A program made the position numbers and the translations under genes. The notes under the pieces are model-generated. The model worked only from the letters and a program-made list of their open reading frames with translations. It did not search any database and had not been told where the DNA came from. DNA of 64,000 nucleotides, from assembly GCF_013410775.1 (NCBI RefSeq), contig NZ_JACCFH010000002.1, positions 124,001 to 188,000 on the forward strand, written 5' to 3'. This document shows, piece after piece, positions 37,498 through 45,395 of the stretch. Numbering within the stretch: the stretch's first letter is position 1; each line of letters opens with the position of its first letter. The stretch is from Sphaerotilus montanus (GTDB lineage: Bacteria > Pseudomonadota > Gammaproteobacteria > Burkholderiales > Burkholderiaceae_C).

Positions 37498-37915
37498 GGG
37501 GGATCTTTTCGGAGAGTTGAACCCACATTGTGACGTAAACGCGGCTGACGCAAAAGCATCACACCCCAAGACTGCTACGGTGTCTGCCACCGAATCCCCT
37601 TCCCCCTCCGCCCGGGCCGCGGCTCCTGCTGCGGTTCCTGCCAAGACGCCTGCAACAGTCCCTGGCACGCTGTCCGCCACGGCCCCCGGCGTCGCCCGGC
37701 GCCTGCTGGCCCTCAACCTCGTGCGCCTGCGCGCCCAGCGCGGCTGGTCACAGGAAGCCCTCGCGCACGAGTCCGGGCTGCACCGCACCTTCATCGCCCA
37801 CGTCGAGCGCCAGGTGCGCAACGCCTCCATCGACAACGTCGAACGCCTGGCCGATGCGCTGGGCGTGTCGGTGGCGGCGATGTTCCAGCCACCGCCGGAT
37901 CCGCCTGCGGGCTGA
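37496..37915 (+). CDS. XRE-family transcriptional regulator
   Basis: A 139-residue protein with a C-terminal helix-turn-helix of the Cro/CI (XRE) type: LNLVRLRAQRGWSQEALAHESGLHRTFIAHVERQVRNASIDNVERLADALG (in segments, about residues 78-128). The first about 75 residues are a low-complexity Ala/Pro/Thr linker. The annotated ATG at 37496 lies in a CATG shared with the divergent gene; the start could also be later. Three copies of a 15-bp motif flank the gene (two near its 5' end, one before the next gene), which suggests self-regulation and control of the downstream ATPase operon. Confidence 0.75.
   Translation: MGDLFGELNPHCDVNAADAKASHPKTATVSATESPSPSARAAAPAAVPAKTPATVPGTLSATAPGVARRLLALNLVRLRAQRGWSQEALAHESGLHRTFIAHVERQVRNASIDNVERLADALGVSVAAMFQPPPDPPAG
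37531..37560 (+). promoter_or_regulatory. Two tandem copies of operator-like motif
   Basis: TGACGTAAACGCGGC (37531-37545) and TGACGCAAAAGCATC (37546-37560) lie head to tail with exact 15-bp spacing, inside the 5' part of the XRE gene. The related inverted copy before the AAA gene suggests that they bind the XRE protein. Confidence 0.4.
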
Positions 37916-38050
37916 AGGGACGTTCACGCTCAGGCGGGTGGCCCGGGTGGGGTGTGACCCGAGCGGGAGGTGATGCGTGTGGGTGTTTCGCCGGTGTTAT
38001 GCCGGTGTGCTGTGGGTGTGCTGCGAGGATTTGATGCAACGCCTCGACTG

Positions 38051-38065
38051 ATGCTTTTACGTCAC
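38051..38065 (-). promoter_or_regulatory. Third copy of operator-like motif
   Basis: GATGCTTTTACGTCA is the complement of TGACGTAAAAGCATC, a blend of the two copies at 37531-37560. The matching stretch extends by four more bases (ACAAT against ATTGT). It lies 45 bases before the start of the 669-aa AAA gene. Confidence 0.4.
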
Positions 38066-38109
38066 AATGCTGTCAGGCCTGTCGCCCCTGACGGGTTCCC
38101 TGCGCCCTG

Positions 38110-40119
38110 ATGACGACCCCCGACGACTCCATGCATCCACTGCCCGCTGCCCCTGCCTGCCGCCTCCGCTCCCCGGTGCTGATCATGCTGGCCAGTGCTG
38201 AGGGTCTGACCGGCGCGGCGCTGTCCGCTGCCGACGCGCTGCGCCTCGCACTGGACGAGCGACACGCTCGCCTGGACCGGCTGGACGCACTGGACCGCTG
38301 CCTGGACTGGCTACCGGTGGTGATGCCCGAGTCTCGGGCGCTGGAGCGGCTGGGCGAGGAACTTCTGGCCGCGGTCGAACCCGCGCTGCAGGGGGCCAGG
38401 CACCGCGAGTTGCAGCTCAAGGCGTCTGTTGCGCAGATGGGCATCCAGTGGCGCGACCTGCGCAGCGAAGGCTGGGACACCGACAACCCGACCGGTCTGA
38501 CCGAGTGGCTGGGCACCCAGGAGGCGGACTGGCTTCGCCAGGCGGTGGTGCCGCTCATGAGGTTGTGCTGGCGCGAACCGCTCGACGAGCAGTTGCACGA
38601 CACCGAGGACGCGGCGGCGCTGATCCGGTTGCTGCGCCTGTATGTGCTGCTGCACCTGGACATGTCGCTGGACCACCCGGCGCAGCCGATGCTCAATGCG
38701 TGTGCGGGGGTGCTGGGGTTGTGGGCCGAGGTCGAGCAGCGGCTGCCGCAGTTACCGACCCGCCCTGGGGGGCCTGCGGCGCTGTACGCGACGCATGGGA
38801 ATGCCGAACAGAACGCTCAGGACGCTCAGGACGCCCAAGATGAAGTGTCTGGTGCGGCGCGGCCTCCTGATCCTGACGCTGCGCTCCAGGCCCTGCTGCA
38901 AGACAGCCGGCAAGCGCGTCAGCAGGCTACCTGCCAGGTGGCCGGTCACACCGACATCATCACCGCGGCGCAGCGTTCGGCGGCCTCCTCATCGACGCTG
39001 TCGTCCACACCTTCATCCTCAGGCGCCTCCCCAAGCCCGTCTCCCAGCGCCCCTCCAAGCGTTTCCACACGCGCGCCTCCTCCCGTGCCGAAGTCACTGG
39101 CGACAGAAGCGGCGATCACGGCCGCGCGGGAGGCGTCGATCGCCGCGTCGAAGAGCGCCCTGGCCGCGCACGAGGCTGCGCTGGCCGAGCGGTATGCACC
39201 GGCGGCGCTGGAGGCGTTGCGCCCGCACACCCAGTGGCAGGTGATCAGCGAGTCGATCCCGGAGATGCGCGACAAGGATGACCGGCTGACGCTGGCCTCG
39301 TACGAGGGGTTGCGGGTGCCGCTGCCGCTGGTGCTGCTGCCGACGGTGGCCGAGCTGGAAGCGCGCATCACGCAGTTGCACGGAGAGTTTCCGTGGGCGA
39401 GCCGGGCGATCGAGGTCGCGGCCGGCGAGATGTTGGCGCGGCGCAGGCTGGGGGCAGTGAGCTTTGCGTGGGCGCCGATCCTGCTGGTGGGCCCGCCAGG
39501 CACGGGCAAGACCCGGCTGGCGCGGCGACTGGCCGAGGTCATGGGGCTGGCGTTCCTGCCGCTGGGCGTCGGAGGCAGCAGCGACAGCCGACTGCTGACC
39601 GGTACGAGCCGGGGCTGGGCCAGCGGGGATCCGTCGCCGATCGTGCGCACGCTGCGCGACCGGCGTCTGGCGCAGATCCTGGTGCTGCTGGACGAGGTGG
39701 ACAAGTGCAGCACCCGCAGCAGCACCCACACCGTGAATGCAGCGCCGATCCAGGCCACCCTGCTCGGGCTGCTGGAGCCGGAATCCAGCCGGAACTGGAT
39801 CGACGGCTACTTGCAGGTGCCATGTGACCTGAGCAAGCTGCTGTATGTCGCGACCGCGAATCGGCTGGGCACGATCGAGGCGGCGTTGATGTCGCGGCTG
39901 CAGCCGGTGCTGGTGCCGACACCAGAGCGGCAGCACTACCCGATGATCATCGCGCAGGTGGTGCGGGACGTGGCCAGCGACTGGGGGCTGCCGGTCGAGG
40001 TGATGCCGACGCTGGATGTGTCGGGCCTGGCGCGGGCAGCGGGCTCGGTGCGGGAACTCGTGCGGCTGGTCCGGCGGGAGATCGTGCGCGAGGTGTCGGT
40101 GTCGGGCGCGCCGCATTGA
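38110..40119 (+). CDS. Lon-like AAA+ ATPase without protease domain
   Basis: A 669-residue protein. The first 250 residues are helical and of unknown type. A low-complexity Ser/Pro/Ala linker follows (about 290-330). The AAA+ module has Walker A GPPGTGKT (about 462-469), Walker B LVLLDEVDK (about 524-532) and an arginine-finger region LMSRLQPV. Its layout (MGLAFLPLGVGG, then ANRLGTIEAALMSR) is closest to the Lon ATPase domain. No Lon serine-lysine protease domain follows; the protein ends after the helical lid. It may be an unfoldase or remodelling ATPase. The next gene, a metallophosphoesterase, starts 43 bases on, in the same direction. Confidence 0.75.
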   Translation: MTTPDDSMHPLPAAPACRLRSPVLIMLASAEGLTGAALSAADALRLALDERHARLDRLDALDRCLDWLPVVMPESRALERLGEELLAAVEPALQGARHRELQLKASVAQMGIQWRDLRSEGWDTDNPTGLTEWLGTQEADWLRQAVVPLMRLCWREPLDEQLHDTEDAAALIRLLRLYVLLHLDMSLDHPAQPMLNACAGVLGLWAEVEQRLPQLPTRPGGPAALYATHGNAEQNAQDAQDAQDEVSGAARPPDPDAALQALLQDSRQARQQATCQVAGHTDIITAAQRSAASSSTLSSTPSSSGASPSPSPSAPPSVSTRAPPPVPKSLATEAAITAAREASIAASKSALAAHEAALAERYAPAALEALRPHTQWQVISESIPEMRDKDDRLTLASYEGLRVPLPLVLLPTVAELEARITQLHGEFPWASRAIEVAAGEMLARRRLGAVSFAWAPILLVGPPGTGKTRLARRLAEVMGLAFLPLGVGGSSDSRLLTGTSRGWASGDPSPIVRTLRDRRLAQILVLLDEVDKCSTRSSTHTVNAAPIQATLLGLLEPESSRNWIDGYLQVPCDLSKLLYVATANRLGTIEAALMSRLQPVLVPTPERQHYPMIIAQVVRDVASDWGLPVEVMPTLDVSGLARAAGSVRELVRLVRREIVREVSVSGAPH

Positions 40120-40162
40120 ACAGACGACTGAACAGGCAACTGAACAGGCCAAGGGGGCCGCG

Positions 40163-41080
40163 ATGAAACTACTGATCCTGTCGGACCTGCACCTGGAGTT
40201 CCAGGCGAGGGCGTCATCACGGGTCAATGTCGCTGGCAATGTTCCGGGGACTTTCGCATTCAATGTCGCATTCAATGTCGCGGACGACTTCGATGCGGTG
40301 GTGCTGGCCGGGGACATCCAGGCGCCGGGGCACCGGGGTGTGGCCTGGGCGGCGGCAGAGCCGGCGTTCGCAGGCAAACCGGTGTTCTACGTGCCGGGCA
40401 ACCACGAGTATTACGGACAGGTGTGGGACAAGGAGCTGGCGGCGATGCGCGCCGCGGCGCAGGGCACGAACGTGCAGGTGCTGGACCGGGACATGGTGAC
40501 GCTCGTGTCTGGCGTGGGATCAGATGCAGGAAAGGACCAGGAGCCGGTGCGGGTGCTCGGGGCGACGCTGTGGACGGATTTCAAGCTGAAGGTGCTGGGC
40601 GCGGACGGTCAGTGGCGGCGGGACGCGCGGCTGGCGGCGGCCGAGGCCGGGGTGGGGCTGAACGATTTCAGCGTCATCCGGGTGCAGCGCTCGGCGCCGG
40701 AGTCGGGCGTGCGGCGGCTGCGGCCGCTGGACACGGTGCAGTGGCACCACGCCGCGCGGCAGTGGCTGCTCGCCCGGCTGGCCGAACCCTGGGCCGGGCG
40801 GACCGTGGTGGTCACGCACCATGCGCCGCACCCGGGGTCGCTGGCGGGATGTTTCGAGCGCAGCGGGCTGAGCCCGGCGTTCGTGAATGACTTGCCCGCG
40901 GCGTGTTTCCAGGGCGTCGACTTGTGGGTGCATGGGCACACGCATGACAGCTTCGACTACCCAGTAGACCGGGCGGGCGGCGGGACGTGCCGGGTGGTGT
41001 GCAATCCGCGGGGTTACGTGCGCTGGGACGGGGCATTGGAGAACCGGGCGTTCGAGCCGGCAAGGGTGGTGACGGTGTGA
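40163..41080 (+). CDS. Calcineurin-like metallophosphoesterase
   Basis: A 305-residue phosphoesterase with the complete metal-binding set: ILSDLHLEF (DxH), VVLAGDIQ (GD), PGNHEYY (GNHE), VTHHAPH (second His) and WVHGHTHDSF (GHxH). It should hydrolyse phosphate esters with two metal ions. The substrate is unknown. The ATG at 40163 gives the family's usual N-terminus (MKLLILSDLHLE). A short insertion of VAGNVPGTFAFNVAFNV near residues 21-38 is encoded by repeated 12-base units (CATTCAATGTCG) and looks like a recent expansion. It is probably co-transcribed with the AAA gene and the following second phosphoesterase. Confidence 0.88.
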   Translation: MKLLILSDLHLEFQARASSRVNVAGNVPGTFAFNVAFNVADDFDAVVLAGDIQAPGHRGVAWAAAEPAFAGKPVFYVPGNHEYYGQVWDKELAAMRAAAQGTNVQVLDRDMVTLVSGVGSDAGKDQEPVRVLGATLWTDFKLKVLGADGQWRRDARLAAAEAGVGLNDFSVIRVQRSAPESGVRRLRPLDTVQWHHAARQWLLARLAEPWAGRTVVVTHHAPHPGSLAGCFERSGLSPAFVNDLPAACFQGVDLWVHGHTHDSFDYPVDRAGGGTCRVVCNPRGYVRWDGALENRAFEPARVVTV

Positions 41081-41090
41081 AGGGACGGGC

Positions 41091-41913
41091 ATGAATGCGC
41101 CACGCAAGGCGGAAGGGCAGGCAGGAGAACCAGCCGACGCCGGCACGGCCAGCCGGGTCGCAGCGCCGGGGGCGATCTGGCTGTGCGGGGATGTGCATGG
41201 TCGCTTCGAGCACCTGATCGGCGCTGTGCTGCAGCCACCCCAGGGACAACGGCCGGCGGCGATCGTGCTGCTGGGCGATGTGCAGGCGGCTCGGCCGCTG
41301 GAGCTTGAACTCGCCGCCATCCTCCCGCATACCGAGGTGTGGTTCATCCACGGCAACCACGACACCGACTCAGACGCGGACCACGACCACCTGTTCGGCT
41401 CGGCGCTGGCGCACCGGAACCTGCATGGCCGGGTGGTCGAGGTCGCCGGGGTGCGCATCGCAGGACTGGGCGGGGTGTTCAGGGGTCAGGGGTCAGGTCT
41501 GGAGCCCGCCGAATCCTTGGCAGTTCGAGACCGCCCGGGCATACACGGCATGGGCCGGGCGGGGCAACCGCTGGCGCGGGGGCTTGCCCCGGCGGCACCG
41601 CAGCACGATCTTCCCGGCGGAGGTGCAGGCGCTTGGTCGGCAGCGGGCCGAGGTGCTTGTCACGCACGAATCGCCGAGTGCGCATCCGCACGGGTTTGCG
41701 GTGATCGACGAGTTAGCCCGGGGCCTGGGGGTGCGGCGGGCGTTCCATGGGCACCAGCATGACCGGCGAGACTACCGCTCCGAGTGGCCACGGCTGGGGT
41801 TCGAGGCGCACGGGGTGGGGCTGCGCGGCATCACGACGCTTGATGGGCGGGTGATCCGGGCGGGGGAGATGGATGAGGCGTGGACGACAGACAGCTCACA
41901 CAACCCGGGCTGA
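41091..41913 (+). pseudogene. Second metallophosphoesterase, frameshifted
   Basis: The first frame (41091 onward) carries WLCGDVHGRFEHL, IVLLGDVQ and WFIHGNHDTD, the first half of a phosphoesterase. After VRIAGLGGVFRGQ the protein continues in another frame as VWSPPNPWQFETA, then LWRGGLP-like sequence, VLVTHESPSAHPHGF and VRRAFHGHQHDRRDY, the remaining metal ligands. The switch occurs at a 7-bp tandem duplication (41481-41494). Removing one copy restores one 271-residue frame from 41091 to 41913. The gene is therefore inactivated by a simple recent mutation, or this is a sequencing error. Confidence 0.8.
41481..41494 (+). repeat. 7-bp tandem duplication causing the frameshift
   Basis: AGGGGTC occurs twice in a row, followed by AGGTCTGG. 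One copy would keep the phosphoesterase in frame. Confidence 0.85.
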
Positions 41914-41977
41914 AGCGACGACGCTCATCTCAACGGGGTCACCCAGCCAGACCCGCGCTGGAAAAACAAAAAGCGCA

Positions 41978-42082
41978 TTGCGGTGCGACGCTGGTGTACG
42001 ATAACTGTATCGCTGAAATTCAGTGATGCGGGCTTGGCGGCCCGACAGAATGGCGCAGTAGCCGCGCCCGTCGCGGCTTTTT
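41978..42082 (+). ncRNA. Two-hairpin leader, resembling P4-type C4 RNA
   Basis: Possible promoter TTGCGG (41978) and ATAACT (42001) at 17-bp spacing. It is followed by a first hairpin (CGGGC TTGGCG GCCCG, about 42029-42044) and a strong intrinsic terminator (AGCCGCG / CGCGGCT plus TTTT, 42060-42082). The tandem hairpins, together with a short frame across the region (ending near 42228) and a following ATG gene, recall the C4/Ash leader of P4-like satellites. That comparison is from memory and needs an Rfam search. Confidence 0.4.
42060..42082 (+). terminator. Intrinsic terminator of the leader
   Basis: A 7-bp GC-rich stem (AGCCGCG / CGCGGCT) with a 5-base loop and a direct TTTT tail. It is the best terminator in the window. 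Confidence 0.75.
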
Positions 42083-42252
42083 ATCGTCCCTTTTTGGGCC
42101 GAGCTGCGAGCATGGCTCCATCACTGGCGGGCCGTGCAGGGAGGGGGCAACCCCTGCCGGTCCATTCCCGGTCCGCCAACCTTGCACGGTCTGCCACCCT
42201 ACGCTTGGCGGCGTGGGTGGCAGGATAACCACCGTCGAATGGAGCCTACCCC

Positions 42253-42630
42253 ATGGCTGACACCTCGAATTCCGGTACGACCGCCGGAAATGCACCCGCG
42301 CGCCCCTCGGCCGCAACCCCGATCCCCTCGGACCCTGACCTTCATTGCCCCGGCGGACAGCCGCTGCCCGTGGACGCCCTGCGCCGCGGTCTGGCGCTGT
42401 TGCTGAGCACGGTCGCCCTCGACCTCGACAACCTGCGCGATCTTGTTCGCCAAGCCGAACCCGGGGATCCATCGGTCCACGCGGTCCTTGGCGATCTGCT
42501 CGCCGTCAGCGCTTGGCGCTGCGATGTCGGTGCCCGGCAAGCCGATCCGAGCACACCACTGCGTCGCACGGACGCGGAACACTTTTTGGAACCCGAGCTG
42601 CTGCGTGCGCTGGGGCTTGGTCATGCGTGA
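42253..42630 (+). CDS. Hypothetical protein, 125 aa
   Basis: Starts with ATG behind GGAG. After a disordered first 35 residues it reads VDALRRGLALLLSTVALDLDNLRDLVRQ and LLAVSAWRCDVGARQADP, a soluble helical protein. I recognise no family. It is the first of three hypothetical genes in one direction (42253, 42687, 43343) behind the two-hairpin leader, so it is probably part of an operon controlled there. Confidence 0.5.
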   Translation: MADTSNSGTTAGNAPARPSAATPIPSDPDLHCPGGQPLPVDALRRGLALLLSTVALDLDNLRDLVRQAEPGDPSVHAVLGDLLAVSAWRCDVGARQADPSTPLRRTDAEHFLEPELLRALGLGHA

Positions 42631-42686
42631 CGCATCGCCTGCCCTTCCTGAGTTCGCCGTTTGCTGCCTGTTCCTGGAGTTCTGCC

Positions 42687-43346
42687 ATGTCTGTTTCTGA
42701 TCTGAATTTGTCTTGCTCGGGGTCCGCTGCACGTCGTGCGGTGGTGGTTGATTTCACCCGCGATGTCGATCAGCGGCCACTGTGCGGCCACGACATCGAG
42801 AGCTTTCGGGCGTCGATGGGCTTGTCTCGCATGGAGTTCTCCCTGGCAATGGCCCTCGTGCCGAGCCAGTACCAGAAAACCGTCTGCAACCAGGGCCCCT
42901 TGTCGCTGGACCGGGAGATCCTGCTGCGGCTCTACCAGCTCAGCCCGAGCCCGTCCGCATGGCAGAACTGGTCGCCACAGGAAGCGTTCGAAGAGTTTTA
43001 CGGACCGCTGCTGCGCAGCTTCGTGTTGCCAGTACACCAGGCGAAGGCGCGGGTGATGCTCTATCGTCGTTTCACGGCGGTGATGGGACGCTCGGTGGCA
43101 CGAAGCTTCTCGTGGTTCCAGGGCAACCAGGGCCACAGCCTGCCGGTGCGGCGGGTGCTGGGTAAGCTCATCGAGCTGGCCTCACCTCGCGAAGTGCTGG
43201 AGGCGATTGCGGCGCAGGCGTATGCGGTGCGCGGACAGGATCTGGAGCTGATAGCACCCCTGCCAACCCTGGAGTCGGTCAGTCGCGTGCGCCGTGGTCG
43301 CTCACCCAAGCTCCGCCTGACGAGCCCTCGCGGGGAGCCGTCATGA
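42687..43346 (+). CDS. Hypothetical protein with XRE-like segment, 219 aa
   Basis: ATG at 42687 with GGAG upstream. The segment GHDIESFRASMGLSRMEFSLAM followed by LSLDREILLRLYQLSP resembles a degenerate Cro-type helix-turn-helix near residues 32-85. The rest is basic and helical, ending in an Arg/Lys-rich tail. This suggests a DNA-binding plasmid protein. Its stop overlaps the next start (ATGA), so the two are translationally coupled. I know no named family. Confidence 0.55.
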   Translation: MSVSDLNLSCSGSAARRAVVVDFTRDVDQRPLCGHDIESFRASMGLSRMEFSLAMALVPSQYQKTVCNQGPLSLDREILLRLYQLSPSPSAWQNWSPQEAFEEFYGPLLRSFVLPVHQAKARVMLYRRFTAVMGRSVARSFSWFQGNQGHSLPVRRVLGKLIELASPREVLEAIAAQAYAVRGQDLELIAPLPTLESVSRVRRGRSPKLRLTSPRGEPS

Positions 43347-44110
43347 GCACGGTGGTTCAGGTGCAGAGCCATTCGGGCACTCACACGCACACCCATTTGG
43401 ACACCCCGCCCCACGCCCAACTTCAGCCGCATCATCTGAAAGACCACATGGTCCTGGAGGCGTATGCGCTGCTCGCGCGGTCACCCGCGGGCGCACAAGC
43501 GGGCGTACTCACGGCGCCACTGCCGGCGGTCCTGAATTTCATGGAGAACGCATTTGTCTTCGGCGGCATGACGCCGCGGTCCGACCTGGTGTGGGGGACG
43601 TGGGGCTGGTCTTCGCACCGCAGAGGCCAGGCACTGAGCAGCAGGTTTGCGGATCGGCATCACCAAGTGTCGATTCCGCTGCGGCTGTTCTATCGCATGC
43701 CAGGGGCGACGGATATCCATCAGACGATGTCGGTACAGCAGATTCAGGAAACCGGGCTGCTCAGCCTAACGCGGCTGACTGCAGTACCAAAGCGCGCACT
43801 GCGCGAGCGCTGGCTGGATCGGGTAGATCAGGAATTGGGAGCGGACCGGCGCCGGGCGGTCGTTGACTGGTCGGTCGCGCAGTTGGCGGTGGAGTTTGCG
43901 GGGTATGCGCAAGATCTGCTGCGGGGGCCGCAGGACCTCGGACTGAGCCAGGATGTGGCACTGACGATGGTCGTGCATCCAGTACGGCCGGGGCGGCAGG
44001 ATCGGCATGCGCCTCCAGAGCCGCATATCTTGATCGCATCAGCGCGGCGGGATCCCGCGCGCATCACGCGTTGTGACGCGCACTATCTGGCGCAGGCCGT
44101 GGTGGTGTGA
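43343..44110 (+). CDS. Hypothetical protein, 255 aa
   Basis: Translationally coupled to the previous gene through ATGA, with GGGGAG upstream. The N-terminus is His-rich (SHSGTHTHTHLDTPPHAQLQPHH), possibly metal-binding or simply low complexity. The remainder (FMENAFVFGGMTPRSDLVWG, LGLSQDVALTMVVHPV) suggests a compact soluble domain with no motif I can name. It ends seven bases before a large hairpin (44117-44163). Confidence 0.55.
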   Translation: MSTVVQVQSHSGTHTHTHLDTPPHAQLQPHHLKDHMVLEAYALLARSPAGAQAGVLTAPLPAVLNFMENAFVFGGMTPRSDLVWGTWGWSSHRRGQALSSRFADRHHQVSIPLRLFYRMPGATDIHQTMSVQQIQETGLLSLTRLTAVPKRALRERWLDRVDQELGADRRRAVVDWSVAQLAVEFAGYAQDLLRGPQDLGLSQDVALTMVVHPVRPGRQDRHAPPEPHILIASARRDPARITRCDAHYLAQAVVV

Positions 44111-44116
44111 CGGTGA

Positions 44117-44163
44117 GGCGATCAGGCCGGGAGGCGTCCTGCGCCTTGTTGGACCTGATCGCC
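44117..44163. other. Two-tier hairpin after the hypothetical operon
   Basis: GGCGATCAGG (44117-44126) pairs perfectly with CCTGATCGCC (44154-44163), and inside it AGGCG pairs with CGCCT. No T-tract follows, so it may be a 3' stabilising structure, a rho-linked end or a protein site rather than a classical terminator. Confidence 0.5.
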
Positions 44164-44306
44164 GTTCGTACCTCGGTGGTCATCAATCCTTGCTGGAAAC
44201 CCACAGACGGCCGGGGATGGATATTTGGAAACCTGCATTAACTATGCACGCGTGAGTCCGTGCCAACTGAAGCTGTATTGGTATCCAGTAGTACTAACGC
44301 TACCTC

Positions 44307-44323
44307 TGTGGAACCGTTCCACA
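44307..44323. promoter_or_regulatory. parS-like palindrome 1
   Basis: TGTGGAAC-C-GTTCCACA, 8-bp perfect arms around one base, 67 bases beyond the parB stop codon. It is the same core as palindrome 2, and its centre is 54 bp away (about five helical turns). Confidence 0.7.
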
Positions 44324-44357
44324 CACTCCCAAGGAGTCAGCAGGGGAGGGTAGTGCG

Positions 44358-44380
44358 GCGTGTGGAACGGTTCCACACGC
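44358..44380. promoter_or_regulatory. parS-like palindrome 2
   Basis: A perfect 23-bp palindrome: arms GCGTGTGGAAC and GTTCCACACGC around a single G. It sits ten bases after the parB stop codon. Location and symmetry make it the most likely centromere site bound by ParB. Confidence 0.75.
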
Positions 44381-44389
44381 TCGGGTACA

Positions 44390-45391
44390 TCACATTCCAG
44401 CCAGGAACTTAGTCACCAGTTCCGCAAGGTCCTTCAGGCGCTCTGGCCCAATTGATCCTGGTGCAATGTTGACCACAGCGCCCCCCTTGGCGGTCATGGA
44501 GATATCAGCACGCTTACCGCCTTGATCGATCTTGATCGGCTCAGCAGGCATGTTGGCATCAGACTTCACGTCCTTACCGTTGATCAACTGCTCGAAAATG
44601 CTCCGCGCGTTCATCTTGCCGCGATGCTCTTTCAACATTGCTGCGCGCGCCAGCACTGTGTCTGGATCAGCGGCAAAGATTGCTGCTAGAGGTTGGCCCC
44701 ATCGGAACTGCAGATCCAATGGCGAAGAGAATGCGTCGATGATGGCCTGAGGAAGCTCAGCCAAAGTCACCGCCTTAGCCAAGGCACTGTGATCAACACC
44801 CAGTGCGCTGGCCAATGCCCGTTTGGATGGGAACAGCCCCGTGTCCAGCGCCTTGAGGTACATCACCCCTTGCTCCCAAGCAGTCAGATCCTTTCGAGAG
44901 CGGTTTTCTCTGTCCATCTCGATGAACAAGGTGCGGTCATCTACATCAGCCACGACGGCGAGTACAGGAAGACCTTCCAGCAGGCACGCCTCGTGGCGGC
45001 GATGGCCGAACACAATTTCGTATCTGGGCACGACCTCACCAGGCTGCACGGCGCTCACAGGAGAGCGCAGTGGTCTCACTTTGATCGCCTGAACATTCCC
45101 ACCTGCCTGGCGAATTTCCTCACGCAGTTGACCGAACTCCTCTCCACTGAAGTTCGCCTGGTGTCGATTTGCCCAGCGACTGCGAACAATCAACTTGGGA
45201 TCGATGACTTGCGTCGAACTACTGCCAGTAGGTGCTGCAGGCTCATCCCTTGCGACCTCGGAGGGTGGGGTTGCAGCGGCAGCAAACGAAGGCAATCGCC
45301 CTACAGCCATGGCCAGACGCCGCTCTCGCTCAGCTTTCTGATCTGCTCCAAGTAGTCCTGAAGGCTTGACATTCATTTTTCTGGGTTCCAT
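44390..45391 (-). CDS. parB: ParB-type plasmid partition protein
   Basis: A 333-residue ParB. The N-terminal segment (MEPRKMNVKPSGLLG) should interact with ParA. The ParB/Srx domain includes YEIVFGHRRHEAC (the GxRR box) and FIEMDRENRSRKDLTAWEQG. A helix-turn-helix follows (RALASALGVDHSALAKAVTLAELP, about residues 195-220), and the C-terminal end should dimerise. The ATG at 45391 is four bases after the parA stop codon, giving a tight parAB operon. An upstream extension of the frame overlaps parA and was rejected. It should bind the palindromes just downstream. Confidence 0.9.
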   Translation of the reverse strand: MEPRKMNVKPSGLLGADQKAERERRLAMAVGRLPSFAAAATPPSEVARDEPAAPTGSSSTQVIDPKLIVRSRWANRHQANFSGEEFGQLREEIRQAGGNVQAIKVRPLRSPVSAVQPGEVVPRYEIVFGHRRHEACLLEGLPVLAVVADVDDRTLFIEMDRENRSRKDLTAWEQGVMYLKALDTGLFPSKRALASALGVDHSALAKAVTLAELPQAIIDAFSSPLDLQFRWGQPLAAIFAADPDTVLARAAMLKEHRGKMNARSIFEQLINGKDVKSDANMPAEPIKIDQGGKRADISMTAKGGAVVNIAPGSIGPERLKDLAELVTKFLAGM

Positions 45392-45395
45392 GGTT

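Noticed and set aside
37045-37915. Toxin-antitoxin pair
   Set aside because: The genes are divergent and the partner of the XRE protein has no recognisable toxin fold; TA pairs are normally co-directional.
38110-40119. Lon protease
   Set aside because: Only the ATPase domain resembles Lon; there is no substrate-binding N-terminal Lon domain or Ser-Lys protease domain.
41091-41762. Intact second phosphoesterase in one frame
   Set aside because: After the 7-bp duplication this frame loses all family sequence, while the remaining motifs appear in a different frame.
42253-44110. Conjugation (tra/trb) genes
   Set aside because: None of the three proteins shows membrane segments or ATPase motifs of type IV secretion components.
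44307-44380. parB terminators
   Set aside because: Neither palindrome has a T-tract and the two share a specific core at 54-bp centre spacing, which fits ParB sites better.
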